Below are positions 15,242 through 23,760 of a stretch of DNA of 64,000 bases, one piece after another. The notes below the pieces were generated by a model that was not told where the DNA came from, did no database searches, and saw only the letters and a program-made list of their open reading frames with translations. Numbering within the stretch: the stretch's first letter is position 1; each line of letters begins with the position of its first letter. Source of the stretch: Roseiarcus sp963807735 (GTDB taxonomy: Bacteria > Pseudomonadota > Alphaproteobacteria > Rhizobiales > Beijerinckiaceae); the NCBI GenBank assembly GCA_963807735.1, contig CAWEDI010000047.1, positions 1-64,000 on the forward strand, in the 5' to 3' direction. Made by a program: the position numbers and the translations under genes.

Positions 15242-17149
15242 TTACGGTCTTTTGTCGCGCCGTTCAAGCAGCGGCTTCAACGCCGCGAGCTTGGCGAACG
15301 GCGAATCGGGGTCGACCGGTCGCGCCTCGCGGCGAGGCCCGAAGTCCTTCGAGGGACGGCGGTCGTCGCGGGGGCGCTCGTCCTTCGCCTCGCGCCAGCG
15401 CGGCGCGTCGTCTCGCCGCTCCGGACGCTGCCCGCGCGGCGGGCCGTGCGGCCGCGGCGTCGCCTCGGCGGCCGCCGCTTCGGGCGCTTTCGCCGCCTCC
15501 GCGGGCTGAGCCGCGCGCCGATGCTCGCGCTGCGGCCTGCCTTGGCGCGGCGCCCGGGCTTCGCGCTCCTCGCCCTGCGGGCGTTGCGGCGCGCGCGAAC
15601 GTCGCGGCGCCGGGCGCCAAATCTCGATTTCCTCGTCCTGAGCCGCCACCTCGACGGCGTCGCTCGACGCAGCCAACTCGGGCGTTTCGACCTCCGAGTC
15701 GACCGAGTTCGCAATCTCGGCTTCGGCCTCCGCTGCAGGAACGGCCTCGGCCTCGTCTGCAGCGTGCGATTCGTTCGCCGCCTCGCTCTCCGCCGCGACA
15801 GGCTCGGACGAAGCGGCGACGCTCGGCCTCTCCTCCGTCGGTTCCGAAAGGATCGGTTCTTCGTCCGGCGGCGGCTCGGCGACGATCTCGGCCACGGGCT
15901 CGTCCTCCGCAATCGGCTCGGACGAAGCGACGGCAGGCGCTTCCTCGACAGGCGCCGCGGCGGCGTCGCCCGCGGGCGCCTCCGTCTCCTCGGCGACGGA
16001 TGGCGAAGCCTCGACAGGCGCGGGCTTGATGGGTTCGGTCGGGGCCTTGCGGTTGGCGGCCTCGAACGCCGCTCGGCTCACCTTGACCGGCTCGAAGCCG
16101 AGCGAGCGCAAAATCGAGGCGAAGGCCTCGCCCGAGCAGCCGGTCAACGACGTCATCTGCGGCGTAATAAGAAAGCCATACGTGTCCGCCGTCGGCCGCG
16201 ACCCGAAACGCATGTGATCGGGAATCGCGGCGCGGATCAGGTCCGACAGCCGCTCGATGATGTCGACGCGCACGACCCGCTCGCCGCTCAAGCGAAACCC
16301 GGCGACCCGGTAACTATCGGGCGACAGCAACCCCTCGTTGGCGAACGAAGTGCGCCCGGCGGCGGCGAACGCGAGCAGGCGATCCGCGCCGGCCTCGGAG
16401 CCGCGTCGCAGCGTCCACAGCAGCGAGCAGAGACCCCGCGCCGCCGGCTTCAACAGCGCCGGCACATATATATAAAGCGACCCGAACCGCACGCCGAGCT
16501 TGCGCAGTGCGCCGCGCGCCGTCTGGTCGAGCGCCTTGACCTCCGTGCGCACCCGATCGCGATCGAGCACGCCAAGCGCCTCGGCGATCTTGCCGCCGAG
16601 CGCGCGCGCGGCCTCCGACAGTTCGGCGCCCTCGGCGAGCGACAGCAACGGACCCAGAACCTTGCGCACATGGGCGGCGAGCCACAGCGCGACGCGCGTT
16701 TCGACCGCCGCGCGATCCTCGCCGGAAAGCGCCTCGTCGGCGAGCAGCACCGCGCGCGGCTGCAACAGCTGGTCGCCGGCGACCACGCGGGCCACAGGAT
16801 CGCCTAGCCAGCGCAGCACGCCCTCGCTCGACAGCACGATCGACTCATCGACCGAGCGGGCGAATCGCGCCGCGCGCGCGGCGAGCTCCTTGCCGTGCTC
16901 CTCGGCGTAGTCTTCCCGGGCGGCGAGCGCCTCGGGCGGCGACTCGACGGTCTGAAATCCGCGCAGGTGCGACCAATCGATCGCGGCGACCGGCGCCTCG
17001 GCGGGCGGGATTGCTGATTCGGTTTCGCCTTCAGCGCCGGCTTCGGTCTCCGGAGCGGCTTGCGATTCGCTCGACGCTTCTGCAAGCGGGGACGCCGGCG
17101 CGCCCTCGGGCGCGGTGGGGTCCTGCGTCGCTTCGCCGTCTTCCATCAT
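15242..17149 (-). CDS. Helicase-related protein lacking the helicase domain, long disordered tail
   Basis: 635 residues from the ATG at 17149, chosen because GAGGAAG lies just upstream. Residues of about 60-370 resemble the C-terminal half of a large helicase-related protein that alphaproteobacteria encode upstream of fdxA: LQPRAVLLADEALSG, LGVLDRDRVRTEVKALDQ, LRKLGVRFGSLYIYVPALLKP, RTSFANEGLLSPDSYRVAGF, QMTSLTGCSGEAFASILRSL. No Walker A, DExH or other helicase motif is present. The usual N-terminal helicase module is replaced by about 60 acidic disordered residues. The remainder is low-complexity Glu/Ala/Pro, then Arg-rich, probably RNA-binding. It is the first gene before fdxA and carD. Family placement is from memory. 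Confidence 0.7.
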   Translation of the reverse strand: MMEDGEATQDPTAPEGAPASPLAEASSESQAAPETEAGAEGETESAIPPAEAPVAAIDWSHLRGFQTVESPPEALAAREDYAEEHGKELAARAARFARSVDESIVLSSEGVLRWLGDPVARVVAGDQLLQPRAVLLADEALSGEDRAAVETRVALWLAAHVRKVLGPLLSLAEGAELSEAARALGGKIAEALGVLDRDRVRTEVKALDQTARGALRKLGVRFGSLYIYVPALLKPAARGLCSLLWTLRRGSEAGADRLLAFAAAGRTSFANEGLLSPDSYRVAGFRLSGERVVRVDIIERLSDLIRAAIPDHMRFGSRPTADTYGFLITPQMTSLTGCSGEAFASILRSLGFEPVKVSRAAFEAANRKAPTEPIKPAPVEASPSVAEETEAPAGDAAAAPVEEAPAVASSEPIAEDEPVAEIVAEPPPDEEPILSEPTEERPSVAASSEPVAAESEAANESHAADEAEAVPAAEAEAEIANSVDSEVETPELAASSDAVEVAAQDEEIEIWRPAPRRSRAPQRPQGEEREARAPRQGRPQREHRRAAQPAEAAKAPEAAAAEATPRPHGPPRGQRPERRDDAPRWREAKDERPRDDRRPSKDFGPRREARPVDPDSPFAKLAALKPLLERRDKRP

Positions 17150-17363
17150 GGCTTCCTCGGCCGCGCGCCGATGACGCATCGGCGCAGTTTCCTAGCGGGC
17201 TCAGCAAAATCACGGGCGTCTCCCCGGACCCTGGCGGCGACGCTGTTTAGCCGACCCGACGCCGCGCGCCAAGGGCGCGTTAAAATAGGCCGAGTATAAA
17301 CGCGGGCATGGCGCGTCGCGCCCCGCTTCTATAGTTACCGGATCGGTCGACCCGCGAGCGCAT

Positions 17364-18896
17364 GTGTTCAGACAATTCTTCTCCGTCGGGGGCTTTACCG
17401 CGCTCTCGCGGTTGACCGGTTTTTTAAGGGAAATGACGATCAGCGCGTTGATGGGCGCGGGTCCGCTCGCCGACGCCTATTTCGTCGCGTTGCGCCTGCC
17501 GAATCAGTTTCGCGCGATCTTCGGCGAGGGCGCATTCAACTCGGCCTACGTGCCGACCTACTCCCGACTGTTGACGAGCCAAGGCCACGACCGGGCGCGC
17601 CTGTTCGCGAGTCGCGTTCTGACGTTGCTCGCGCTCTCGCAAGTCGCGCTGCTGGCGCTCGCCTTTCTATTCATGCCGCAACTCGTCGAGCTCATCGCGC
17701 CCGGCTTCTCCGGCGATCCTGGCAAATTCGCCCTGGCGGTCGGCATGACGCGCATAACCTTTCCCTATCTCGCGCTCATCACGATCGCGACGTTGCATTC
17801 CGGCACGTTGAACGCGCACGGCTATTTCGCCGTCGCGGCGTTCGCGCCGGTGCTGTTGAATCTGTTCGTCATGGGGTTTCTGGCGCTGGCGTTCCTGTTT
17901 CCCAACGCCGGCGCGGCGGCGAGTTGGGGCGTGCTGGCCTCCGGCGTCGCGCAACTCGCGCTGCTCGTCGGCGAGGCGCACCGGCGCGGCGTCTTGGAGC
18001 GCTTCGCCCGTCCCGTTTTCGATACCGACGTGCGGCAATTTTTGCGCGCACTCGGCCCGGCGGTGATTGGTTCGGCGGGCCAGCAGATCGCCATTCTCGC
18101 CGACACGATCCTGGCTTCGGGGATGCCGACCGGATCGGTCTCTGCGATCAGCTACGCCGATCAACTCTATCAGTTGCCGCTCGGGGTCATCGGCGTCGCT
18201 GCGGGCACGGTGCTGTTGCCGGAAATGACGCGGCGAATCGCCGCCGGCGACGTCAAGGGCGCGCAAGCCGCGCAGAACCGTTCGATCGCTTTATCGCTCG
18301 CCCTCTGCGCGCCGTTCCTGGTCGGCTTTCTGCTGATTCCCGGGGAACTGGTGCGCGGCGCCTATCTGCGCGGCGCGTTCAATCTCGCCGCCGCCGACAA
18401 CGCGGCCTCGGTGCTCGCGGCCTATGGCTTCGGGCTGATCCCGATGGTGCTGATTCGCTCCGCCGTCGCCACTTTTCAATCGCGCGGCGACACGGCGACG
18501 CCGGCCAACTGCTTCTACGCCGGTCTCGCGGTCAACGTGCTGTTGAAGCTCGCCCTGTCCAGCTCCTGGGGACCCTCGGGGTTGGCGGCCGCGACCGCCG
18601 TCGGCGCGTGGATCAACTTTCTGCTGTTGATAGCGATCGGCCACGCGCGCGGGCTCGCGCGCGCCGACGACCGGCTGATCGAGAACATCGCCTTGATGCT
18701 GTTCGCCACCGCCGGCGCGGCCTTGGCGACACTGCCGGGCTTGGCGCTGGCGCGCGCGATCGTCCATAGCTTGCCGATCCTACGCAACGAATTCGTGCTG
18801 GTGACCACCTTCGCCGCGCTGAGCCTCGCCTATAGCGCCCTGTTCGCGTTGACGACGCGGCTGTTCGGGCGCGGACTGCGGCGTCAGTTGCTGTAA
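17364..18896 (+). CDS. murJ: Lipid II flippase MurJ
   Basis: 510 residues from a GTG at 17364. There are about fourteen hydrophobic helices, with MurJ signatures SRLTGFLREMTISALMGAG, DAYFVALRLPNQFRAIFGEGAFNSAYVPTY and SAISYADQLYQLPLGVIGVAAGTVLLPEMTR. MurJ moves lipid II across the inner membrane for peptidoglycan synthesis; the conserved arginines of the first helices (R16, R22 area) are present. The frame has no alternative ATG at the right place, and every close homologue starts at this conserved MFRxFFSVG, so the GTG is well supported. It is monocistronic, with about 210 bp of upstream DNA. Confidence 0.96.
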   Translation: MFRQFFSVGGFTALSRLTGFLREMTISALMGAGPLADAYFVALRLPNQFRAIFGEGAFNSAYVPTYSRLLTSQGHDRARLFASRVLTLLALSQVALLALAFLFMPQLVELIAPGFSGDPGKFALAVGMTRITFPYLALITIATLHSGTLNAHGYFAVAAFAPVLLNLFVMGFLALAFLFPNAGAAASWGVLASGVAQLALLVGEAHRRGVLERFARPVFDTDVRQFLRALGPAVIGSAGQQIAILADTILASGMPTGSVSAISYADQLYQLPLGVIGVAAGTVLLPEMTRRIAAGDVKGAQAAQNRSIALSLALCAPFLVGFLLIPGELVRGAYLRGAFNLAAADNAASVLAAYGFGLIPMVLIRSAVATFQSRGDTATPANCFYAGLAVNVLLKLALSSSWGPSGLAAATAVGAWINFLLLIAIGHARGLARADDRLIENIALMLFATAGAALATLPGLALARAIVHSLPILRNEFVLVTTFAALSLAYSALFALTTRLFGRGLRRQLL

Positions 18897-18927
18897 CGCC
18901 ACGGATTTTGCGCTATAGCGCGCCGCC

Positions 18928-20157
18928 ATGAGCGCTGAGACCATCGTCATCGTCGGGGCCGGCCACGCCGGCGTGCAGGCCGCGGCGAGCCTGCGTGAGG
19001 AAGGCTTCGACGGCCGCATATCGCTTCTTTCGGCCGAACCGGACTTTCCCTATCAGCGCCCGCCGCTGTCGAAGGCGTTCCTCAAAGGCCAGATGGACCT
19101 CGCCGGCCTGCCGCTGCGCGGCGAGAAGTTCTACGCCGAGCACCGCATCGATTTGCGCCTCGGCGTCGCCGTTGAGCGCATCGACCGCGCCGGCCGCCGC
19201 GTCGAGTTCGCGCACGGCGGCGCAGAGCCTTACGATCGCCTGATCCTCGCCACCGGCGCTCGCGCGCGCGTGTTGCGCGCCACCGGCCTCGATCTCGATG
19301 GCGTATTCGCCTTGCGGGCGATTCGCGACGCGGCGGCGATCAAGCAGGGGCTGGCGACGGCCAAGACCGTCGTGGTGATCGGCGCCGGTTTCATCGGCCT
19401 GGAGATCGCAGCGACCGCCCGAGCGCTCGGCGCCGACGTCACCATCGTCGAGATCGCTGACCGGCCGATGGGCCGCGCGGTGTCGCCGGCGATGTCGGCG
19501 TTCTTTCTCGACGCCCATCGCGGTTTCGGCGCCCGCTTCGAGTTCGGCCACGGTGTGTCGGCGCTGCACGGCGAAGCAGGCCGCGTGACGGAGGTTGAGC
19601 TTTCCGACGGCCGGCGGCTGCCCGCCGATCTGGCGATCGTCGGCGTCGGCGTAACCGCCGAGGATGCGCTCGCGCTGGAGGGGGGTCTCGACTGCGCCGA
19701 CGGAATCTTGGTCGACGCGCAGCTCGTGTCGTCCGACCCGGAAATCTCAGCCATCGGCGATTGCGCGCGGTTTCCGTTTCCCGGGTTCGAAGCGGGGGCG
19801 CGGCTGGAATCGGTGCAGAACGCCACGGATCAAGCCAAGACCGTCGCACGCCGGCTGACCGGCAAGCCCGCGCCCTACGATTCGCTGCCGTGGTTTTGGA
19901 GCGATCAGGGCGACCTGAAATTGCAGATCGCCGGCTTGTCGCACGGCGTCGACCGCTGGGTGACGCGGGGACGGCCGGAGAGCCGCGCTTTCGCGACCTT
20001 CGGCTATCGCGGCGAAAAGCTGCTGACGGTCGAGACCGTCAACCGCGGTGGCGACCACATGGCGGCGCGCCGGATTCTCGCCGCGGGAACGGCGGTCACG
20101 CCGGAACAGGCCGCCGAAGAGAGTGTCGATTTACGCAAGCTGGCGCTGGGGCGGTAG
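18928..20157 (+). CDS. NAD(P)/FAD-dependent ferredoxin reductase-type oxidoreductase
   Basis: 409 residues. It has two Rossmann motifs: IVIVGAGHAGVQAA at the N-terminus for FAD, and VVVIGAGFIGLEIAA at about 147-160 for NAD(P)H. Family blocks YQRPPLSKAFL, LILATGARAR and the second FAD contact AIGDCARFP follow. The C-terminal domain includes LPWFWSDQGDLKLQIAGL, diagnostic of the putidaredoxin/rhodocoxin reductase group. It transfers electrons from NAD(P)H to a [2Fe-2S] ferredoxin that serves an oxygenase. No ferredoxin or P450 lies beside it. It could serve the Rieske oxygenase at 47206, but nothing in the sequence links them. Confidence 0.9.
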   Translation: MSAETIVIVGAGHAGVQAAASLREEGFDGRISLLSAEPDFPYQRPPLSKAFLKGQMDLAGLPLRGEKFYAEHRIDLRLGVAVERIDRAGRRVEFAHGGAEPYDRLILATGARARVLRATGLDLDGVFALRAIRDAAAIKQGLATAKTVVVIGAGFIGLEIAATARALGADVTIVEIADRPMGRAVSPAMSAFFLDAHRGFGARFEFGHGVSALHGEAGRVTEVELSDGRRLPADLAIVGVGVTAEDALALEGGLDCADGILVDAQLVSSDPEISAIGDCARFPFPGFEAGARLESVQNATDQAKTVARRLTGKPAPYDSLPWFWSDQGDLKLQIAGLSHGVDRWVTRGRPESRAFATFGYRGEKLLTVETVNRGGDHMAARRILAAGTAVTPEQAAEESVDLRKLALGR

Positions 20158-20236
20158 CAAGACGCTTTAATGCGAGCGAGCGCGAAGCGATAGCGCGCCG
20201 CGTTCTAGTTTAGATCGTATTGAAATCAAGTTAATC

Positions 20237-20341
20237 CGTCATTGCGAGCGAAGCGAAGCAATCCATCTCGAAGAGATCGTCTCTTAATCGGATAGGGCTG
20301 CATCAGCGGCACCGTAGATTGCTTCGCTTCGCTCGCAAAGA
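20237..20341. repeat. Palindromic intergenic repeat, copy 1
   Basis: The 22-base arms 20242-20263 and 20317-20338 are perfect inverted repeats (core TTGCGAGCGAAGCGAAGC). They enclose about 50 bases with weak further pairing. The same arms recur at 47081 and 49927. It lies between convergent genes, so its RNA hairpin could act as a two-way terminator or transcript stabiliser. Arms of this type are common REP-like elements in many proteobacteria. Confidence 0.9.
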
Positions 20342-20350
20342 CTATTGCGG

Positions 20351-20737
20351 CTACTCCCGCCCCGCCAGCGTCATCTGCGTTTGCGTGACGACCGCGGCGA
20401 GCTTGCCGTCGCCGCGGCTGATTTTCGTCTGCCATACCGTCGTCGTGCGCCCGATATGCACGGGCTCGCAGACGCCCCGCGCGGTGTCGCCGGCGCGCAC
20501 GGCGCCGACGAAATTGGTCTTGCTCTCGATCGTGGTGGTCGCCGCGCCCTCGGGAAGATTGAGCATCGCGGCGACCGCGCCAAGCGAATCGGCGAACGCC
20601 ATCACCGCGCCGCCATGCAGAATGCGGTTCGCCGTGCAGAGGTCGTCGCGCACAGCCAACTCGCCGACGACGCGGGTCGGCGTCGCCTCAACGAGACGGA
20701 CCCCCATGAGCTTCGCGAACGGCATGGCGTCGATCAT
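20351..20737 (-). CDS. PaaI-type hotdog acyl-CoA thioesterase
   Basis: 128 residues, a single hotdog domain. The PaaI/4HBT-II signature is ANRILHGGAVMAFADSLG, with HGG at 41-43 and the catalytic acidic residue D50, followed by IESKTNFVGAVRAGD. It hydrolyses acyl- or aryl-CoA thioesters in the cytoplasm; the chain preference cannot be read from the sequence. An AGGAG precedes the ATG. The gene starts 12 bp after the SnoaL-like gene, so the two form an operon that is divergent from an XRE regulator. Confidence 0.9.
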   Translation of the reverse strand: MIDAMPFAKLMGVRLVEATPTRVVGELAVRDDLCTANRILHGGAVMAFADSLGAVAAMLNLPEGAATTTIESKTNFVGAVRAGDTARGVCEPVHIGRTTTVWQTKISRGDGKLAAVVTQTQMTLAGRE

Positions 20738-20749
20738 GGCGGTCTCCTG

Positions 20750-21109
20750 TTATTGCGGCGGCTTGTCGAGAAAGCCGATCACTTCCGCGATGCGGCCGCC
20801 GCTGAGCTTGACGACGTCGCTGCCCTCGATTGGCGCCTCGGCCCCCGCCGGGCCGAGCGCCCAGCGAAAGCGCACGAATTCCCCGTGGCCGCTCGCCGGT
20901 CCGAGCAGCCGGAACGCGAAGCCGGGAAACCTCTGCTGCGCGCCGGCGACCAGCGCGCCGATCGCCTCGGCCCCGGCGCCGCGCATGATGGGATCGGCGT
21001 AGCTCGCGTCGGGCCGCCATCCCGTCGCGAAGCGCTCGCGGCGCTCGACGGGATCGGCGGCGTTCCAGAAGGCGATGTAGTTTTCGGCGATGGATTGAGC
21101 GTCGTGCAT
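20750..21109 (-). CDS. SnoaL/NTF2-like protein
   Basis: 119 residues from the ATG at 21109 (MHDAQSIAENYIAFWNAADP), with GGAG upstream; the frame is open further but without family similarity. It is a typical cone-shaped NTF2 fold: AENYIAFWNAADPVERRERF, YADPIMRGAGAEAIGALVAG, then VVKLSGGRIAEVIGFLD. Such proteins act as isomerases, cyclases or small-ligand carriers; here only the fold can be assigned. It is the first gene of a pair with the thioesterase. Confidence 0.85.
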   Translation of the reverse strand: MHDAQSIAENYIAFWNAADPVERRERFATGWRPDASYADPIMRGAGAEAIGALVAGAQQRFPGFAFRLLGPASGHGEFVRFRWALGPAGAEAPIEGSDVVKLSGGRIAEVIGFLDKPPQ

Positions 21110-21268
21110 CAGAAGTCTCCGGTTCGTCCCCTTCGTGGGAACGCCGGCAGACTGCCGCCGCACGCGCCGCGTTTCGATGCCGTCGGAGGTCATCGCGTCG
21201 CGCATTTTTCGCGCAAGCATGACGCCCGAGGTAATTGATTCGCCGAAGCGCTCGCCCAATAAGGCGCC

Positions 21269-22057
21269 ATGACCGCCTCCCCGGGAAACCTCGTCCGCGT
21301 CTGGCGCGAGCGTCGTCGCCTGAGCCAGCTCGCGTTGGCCTGCGAGGCGAACATCTCGCAGCGTCACCTATCGTTCATCGAGAGGGGCCGCTCGGCGCCG
21401 TCGCGCGACATGGTGCTCCGGCTCGCCGAGCATTTGCAAGTTCCGCTGCGCGATCGCAACGCGCTGCTGCTGTCGGCCGGCTTCGCGCCGGTCTATCCCG
21501 AGCGTGCGCTCGACGATCCCGCTTTGGCCGCCGCGCGCATAGCGATCGCGCGCGTGCTCGCCGCGCACGAGCCCTACCCCGCGCTCGCCATCGACCGGCG
21601 CTGGTGCGTCGTCTCCGCCAATCCCGCGGCGGCGCGGCTGCTGGCGCCGATCGACCCCGAGCTCGCCAAGCCGCCTGTCAACGTGATCCGCGCCAGCCTG
21701 CATCCGCGCGGCTTGAGCGGGCGGATCGTCAATCTCGCGGCATGGCGCGCGCATCTCGTCGAGCGGCTGCGCCGGCAGGCGGGGCTGACCGGCGATCCGG
21801 CGATCGAGGCGCTGCTGCGGGAAGTCTCGTCCTATCCGAACCCCGGCGCCACGCCTTCGCCCCCTGACCCCGCCGACGAGATCGTCGCGCCGCTCAAACT
21901 GCGCACCCATGCCGGCGTGCTGTCGATGTTCTCGACAGTGACGGTGTTCGGCACGCCGGTCGAGGTGACGCTGTCGGAGATTTCGATCGAGGCGTTCTAT
22001 CCCGCGGATGCCGAGACAGCGAGATTGCTGCGTCAGGAGTCCGGCGCGGAACCGTGA
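21269..22057 (+). CDS. XRE-family regulator with MmyB-like ligand domain
   Basis: 262 residues. Residues 5-65 are an HTH_3/XRE DNA-binding domain (LVRVWRERRRLSQLALACEANISQRHLSFIERGRSAPS). Residues of about 95-255 are the PAS-like MmyB ligand-binding domain (YPALAIDRRWCVVSANPAAARLL, MFSTVTVFGTPVEVTLSEISIEAFYPAD). MmyB-type proteins typically sense fatty acids or acyl groups. It is divergent from the SnoaL-thioesterase pair (159-bp gap) and lies 59 bp before the lyase gene, so it probably controls both. An acyl-CoA signal would fit the thioesterase, which is an inference. Confidence 0.9.
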   Translation: MTASPGNLVRVWRERRRLSQLALACEANISQRHLSFIERGRSAPSRDMVLRLAEHLQVPLRDRNALLLSAGFAPVYPERALDDPALAAARIAIARVLAAHEPYPALAIDRRWCVVSANPAAARLLAPIDPELAKPPVNVIRASLHPRGLSGRIVNLAAWRAHLVERLRRQAGLTGDPAIEALLREVSSYPNPGATPSPPDPADEIVAPLKLRTHAGVLSMFSTVTVFGTPVEVTLSEISIEAFYPADAETARLLRQESGAEP

Positions 22058-22116
22058 CGAGGGCGCGCTCGGCGCGTGGACCTGTTACAACGTGCAAAAG
22101 CCAAGGGAGAACGTCC

Positions 22117-22923
22117 ATGTCGAAAACGCCAACCGAGAAGCGCGCCGCCTTCCGCGACCTGCATCGCGAGGGATGCTTCGTGCTACCCAACCCCTGGGAC
22201 GCCGGCAGCGCGCGGATGCTTCAGCATCTCGGCTTCGTCGCGCTCGCCTCGACCAGCAGCGGCTTCGCCTGGACGATCGGGCGGCCGGACTACGGGGTCC
22301 AACGCCAGGACGTGCTCGACCACCTGAAAACCCTGTGCGCCGCTGTCGACCTGCCGGTCAACGCAGACTTCGAAGCGGGCTTCGCCGACGATCCCGCCGG
22401 CGTCGCCGAGAGCGTGCGAATGGCGGTCGAGACCGGCGTCGCCGGGCTTTCGATCGAGGACCGCGCCCCGGGCGGGCTCTACGACAAGGCGACGGCGCTG
22501 CAACGGCTGCAGGCGGCCCGCGAAGCGATCGGAGCCTCGGGCGCCATCCTGGTCGCCCGCACCGAAATCCTGCTCGACGATCCGAGCCAAGTCTCGATCG
22601 CGATCGACAAGCTCGTCGCTTTCGCCGCCGCGGGGGCCGATTGTCTCTACGCGCCGGGCGTGCGCAAGCCCGAGGATATCCGCGCGATGGTCGCCGCCGT
22701 CGCGCCCAAGCCGCTGAACGTATTGGTGATGGACCCGTCGATGCCGGTGCAAGAGTTCGCCGATCTCGGCGTGCGCAGGCTCAGCGTGGGGGGATCGCTG
22801 GCGAGGGTCGGCTGGGGCGCCGTCATCGCCGCGGCGAAGCAGATGCACGCCGGCTCGTTCGACGGTCTCGCCGGCGGCGCGCCGGGGCGCGAGTTGAATA
22901 AGATTTTCGCCGGGACGCTTTGA
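22117..22923 (+). CDS. Isocitrate lyase/PEP mutase superfamily lyase
   Basis: 268 residues from the ATG at 22117 (GGGAG upstream). The (beta/alpha)8 fold shows LPNPWDAGSARMLQHLGF, the metal-binding VNADFEAGF (81-89), GLSIEDR (111-116) and ARTEILL. It lacks the KKCGH motif of true isocitrate and methylisocitrate lyases. It belongs instead to the short PEP mutase-like branch, whose members cleave or rearrange alpha-keto acids such as oxaloacetate. The reaction is not assignable. It ends exactly where the convergent secreted-protein gene ends (22923/22924), with no intergenic base. Confidence 0.85.
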   Translation: MSKTPTEKRAAFRDLHREGCFVLPNPWDAGSARMLQHLGFVALASTSSGFAWTIGRPDYGVQRQDVLDHLKTLCAAVDLPVNADFEAGFADDPAGVAESVRMAVETGVAGLSIEDRAPGGLYDKATALQRLQAAREAIGASGAILVARTEILLDDPSQVSIAIDKLVAFAAAGADCLYAPGVRKPEDIRAMVAAVAPKPLNVLVMDPSMPVQEFADLGVRRLSVGGSLARVGWGAVIAAAKQMHAGSFDGLAGGAPGRELNKIFAGTL

Positions 22924-23535
22924 TTACATCGGCGGCGTGACGCCGTCCGCGCCGACCACCACGGCCGCGGCGGTGTCCGCGCTGTCCGGCTTAAGGATGA
23001 CGAACACCTTGCGGCCGACGACGAGTTGGTCCGGGCCGCCTTTCTCGAAAGCGACGATCGGCGCGTTGTCCGGCACCTCGATGGTCTGGTCGCCGCCCTT
23101 GTAGGTGAGCTTCAACTCGCGGTTGGCGCCGACCGCGTCAACGGTGGCGATATTGGCGTTGGTCATATGATTGGGACCTTCCTCAAGGTCCCAGGGGCGG
23201 TCGCCTTCGCCGCGACCGCGCATCGCCTCCGGGAATATGTGGACTTCCCGCGCGATGCGCTTGCCGCCGCGCTCCACGGAGGTGACGCCGACGAACTTGC
23301 CCGCCGTCACCGCGGAAAGATCGGCCTTCGTGACCAGCGCGAGGCCGGCGTCAGGACCGACCTTGATCTCCTGCGTATCGCCCTTCGCGGTTTTCACGCT
23401 GATCGCGCCGTCCTTGACGGCGGCGAGCGTTCCGCGGACATGCGCGACCGCCGCCATAGCGGGGGCCGCTGCGAAGAGAACCGCGCAAGATAGGAACACG
23501 GCGGCGCCGGCGCGAATAGGGGTAAGCGTCAACAT
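22924..23535 (-). CDS. Secreted hypothetical protein, DUF5666-like beta repeats
   Basis: 203 residues from the ATG at 23535, placed nine bases after AGAGG; an ATG at 23544 is an alternative. A signal peptide (about 28 residues, ending APAMA) precedes two repeats of a small beta motif (VRGTLAAVKDGAISVKTAKGDTQEIKVG and the NIATVDAVGANRELKLTYKGGDQTIEVP region). These resemble the OB-like repeats of DUF5666 proteins. It is probably periplasmic. A short Gly/Arg/Glu-rich stretch (MRGRGEGDRPWDLEEGPNH) separates the repeats. Function unknown. Confidence 0.75.
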   Translation of the reverse strand: MLTLTPIRAGAAVFLSCAVLFAAAPAMAAVAHVRGTLAAVKDGAISVKTAKGDTQEIKVGPDAGLALVTKADLSAVTAGKFVGVTSVERGGKRIAREVHIFPEAMRGRGEGDRPWDLEEGPNHMTNANIATVDAVGANRELKLTYKGGDQTIEVPDNAPIVAFEKGGPDQLVVGRKVFVILKPDSADTAAAVVVGADGVTPPM

Positions 23536-23760
23536 GGGCGTCATCCTCTGAGGCAACATCGTCGGCCAATCAGCCGCCAAGCGAAGGCCGCGACAAGCTG
23601 GCCATCGCCCCGCAGTATCACATCTCAAAATCCGACCTTATCAAGATTTGGTATTGGCGAACTGCAATCAAGCGGAGCCCTCATTCCAAGCGAGGCCAGC
23701 CAGCGACGCCGTAGACGGCGTCGATCTGCCAATGGCGCGTCCGCCAAATCTCAGAAGGCT

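Noticed and set aside
15209..16807. 532-codon plus-strand frame opposite the helicase-related gene
   Set aside because: Low-complexity Arg/Ala-rich antisense of a disordered protein; no domain.
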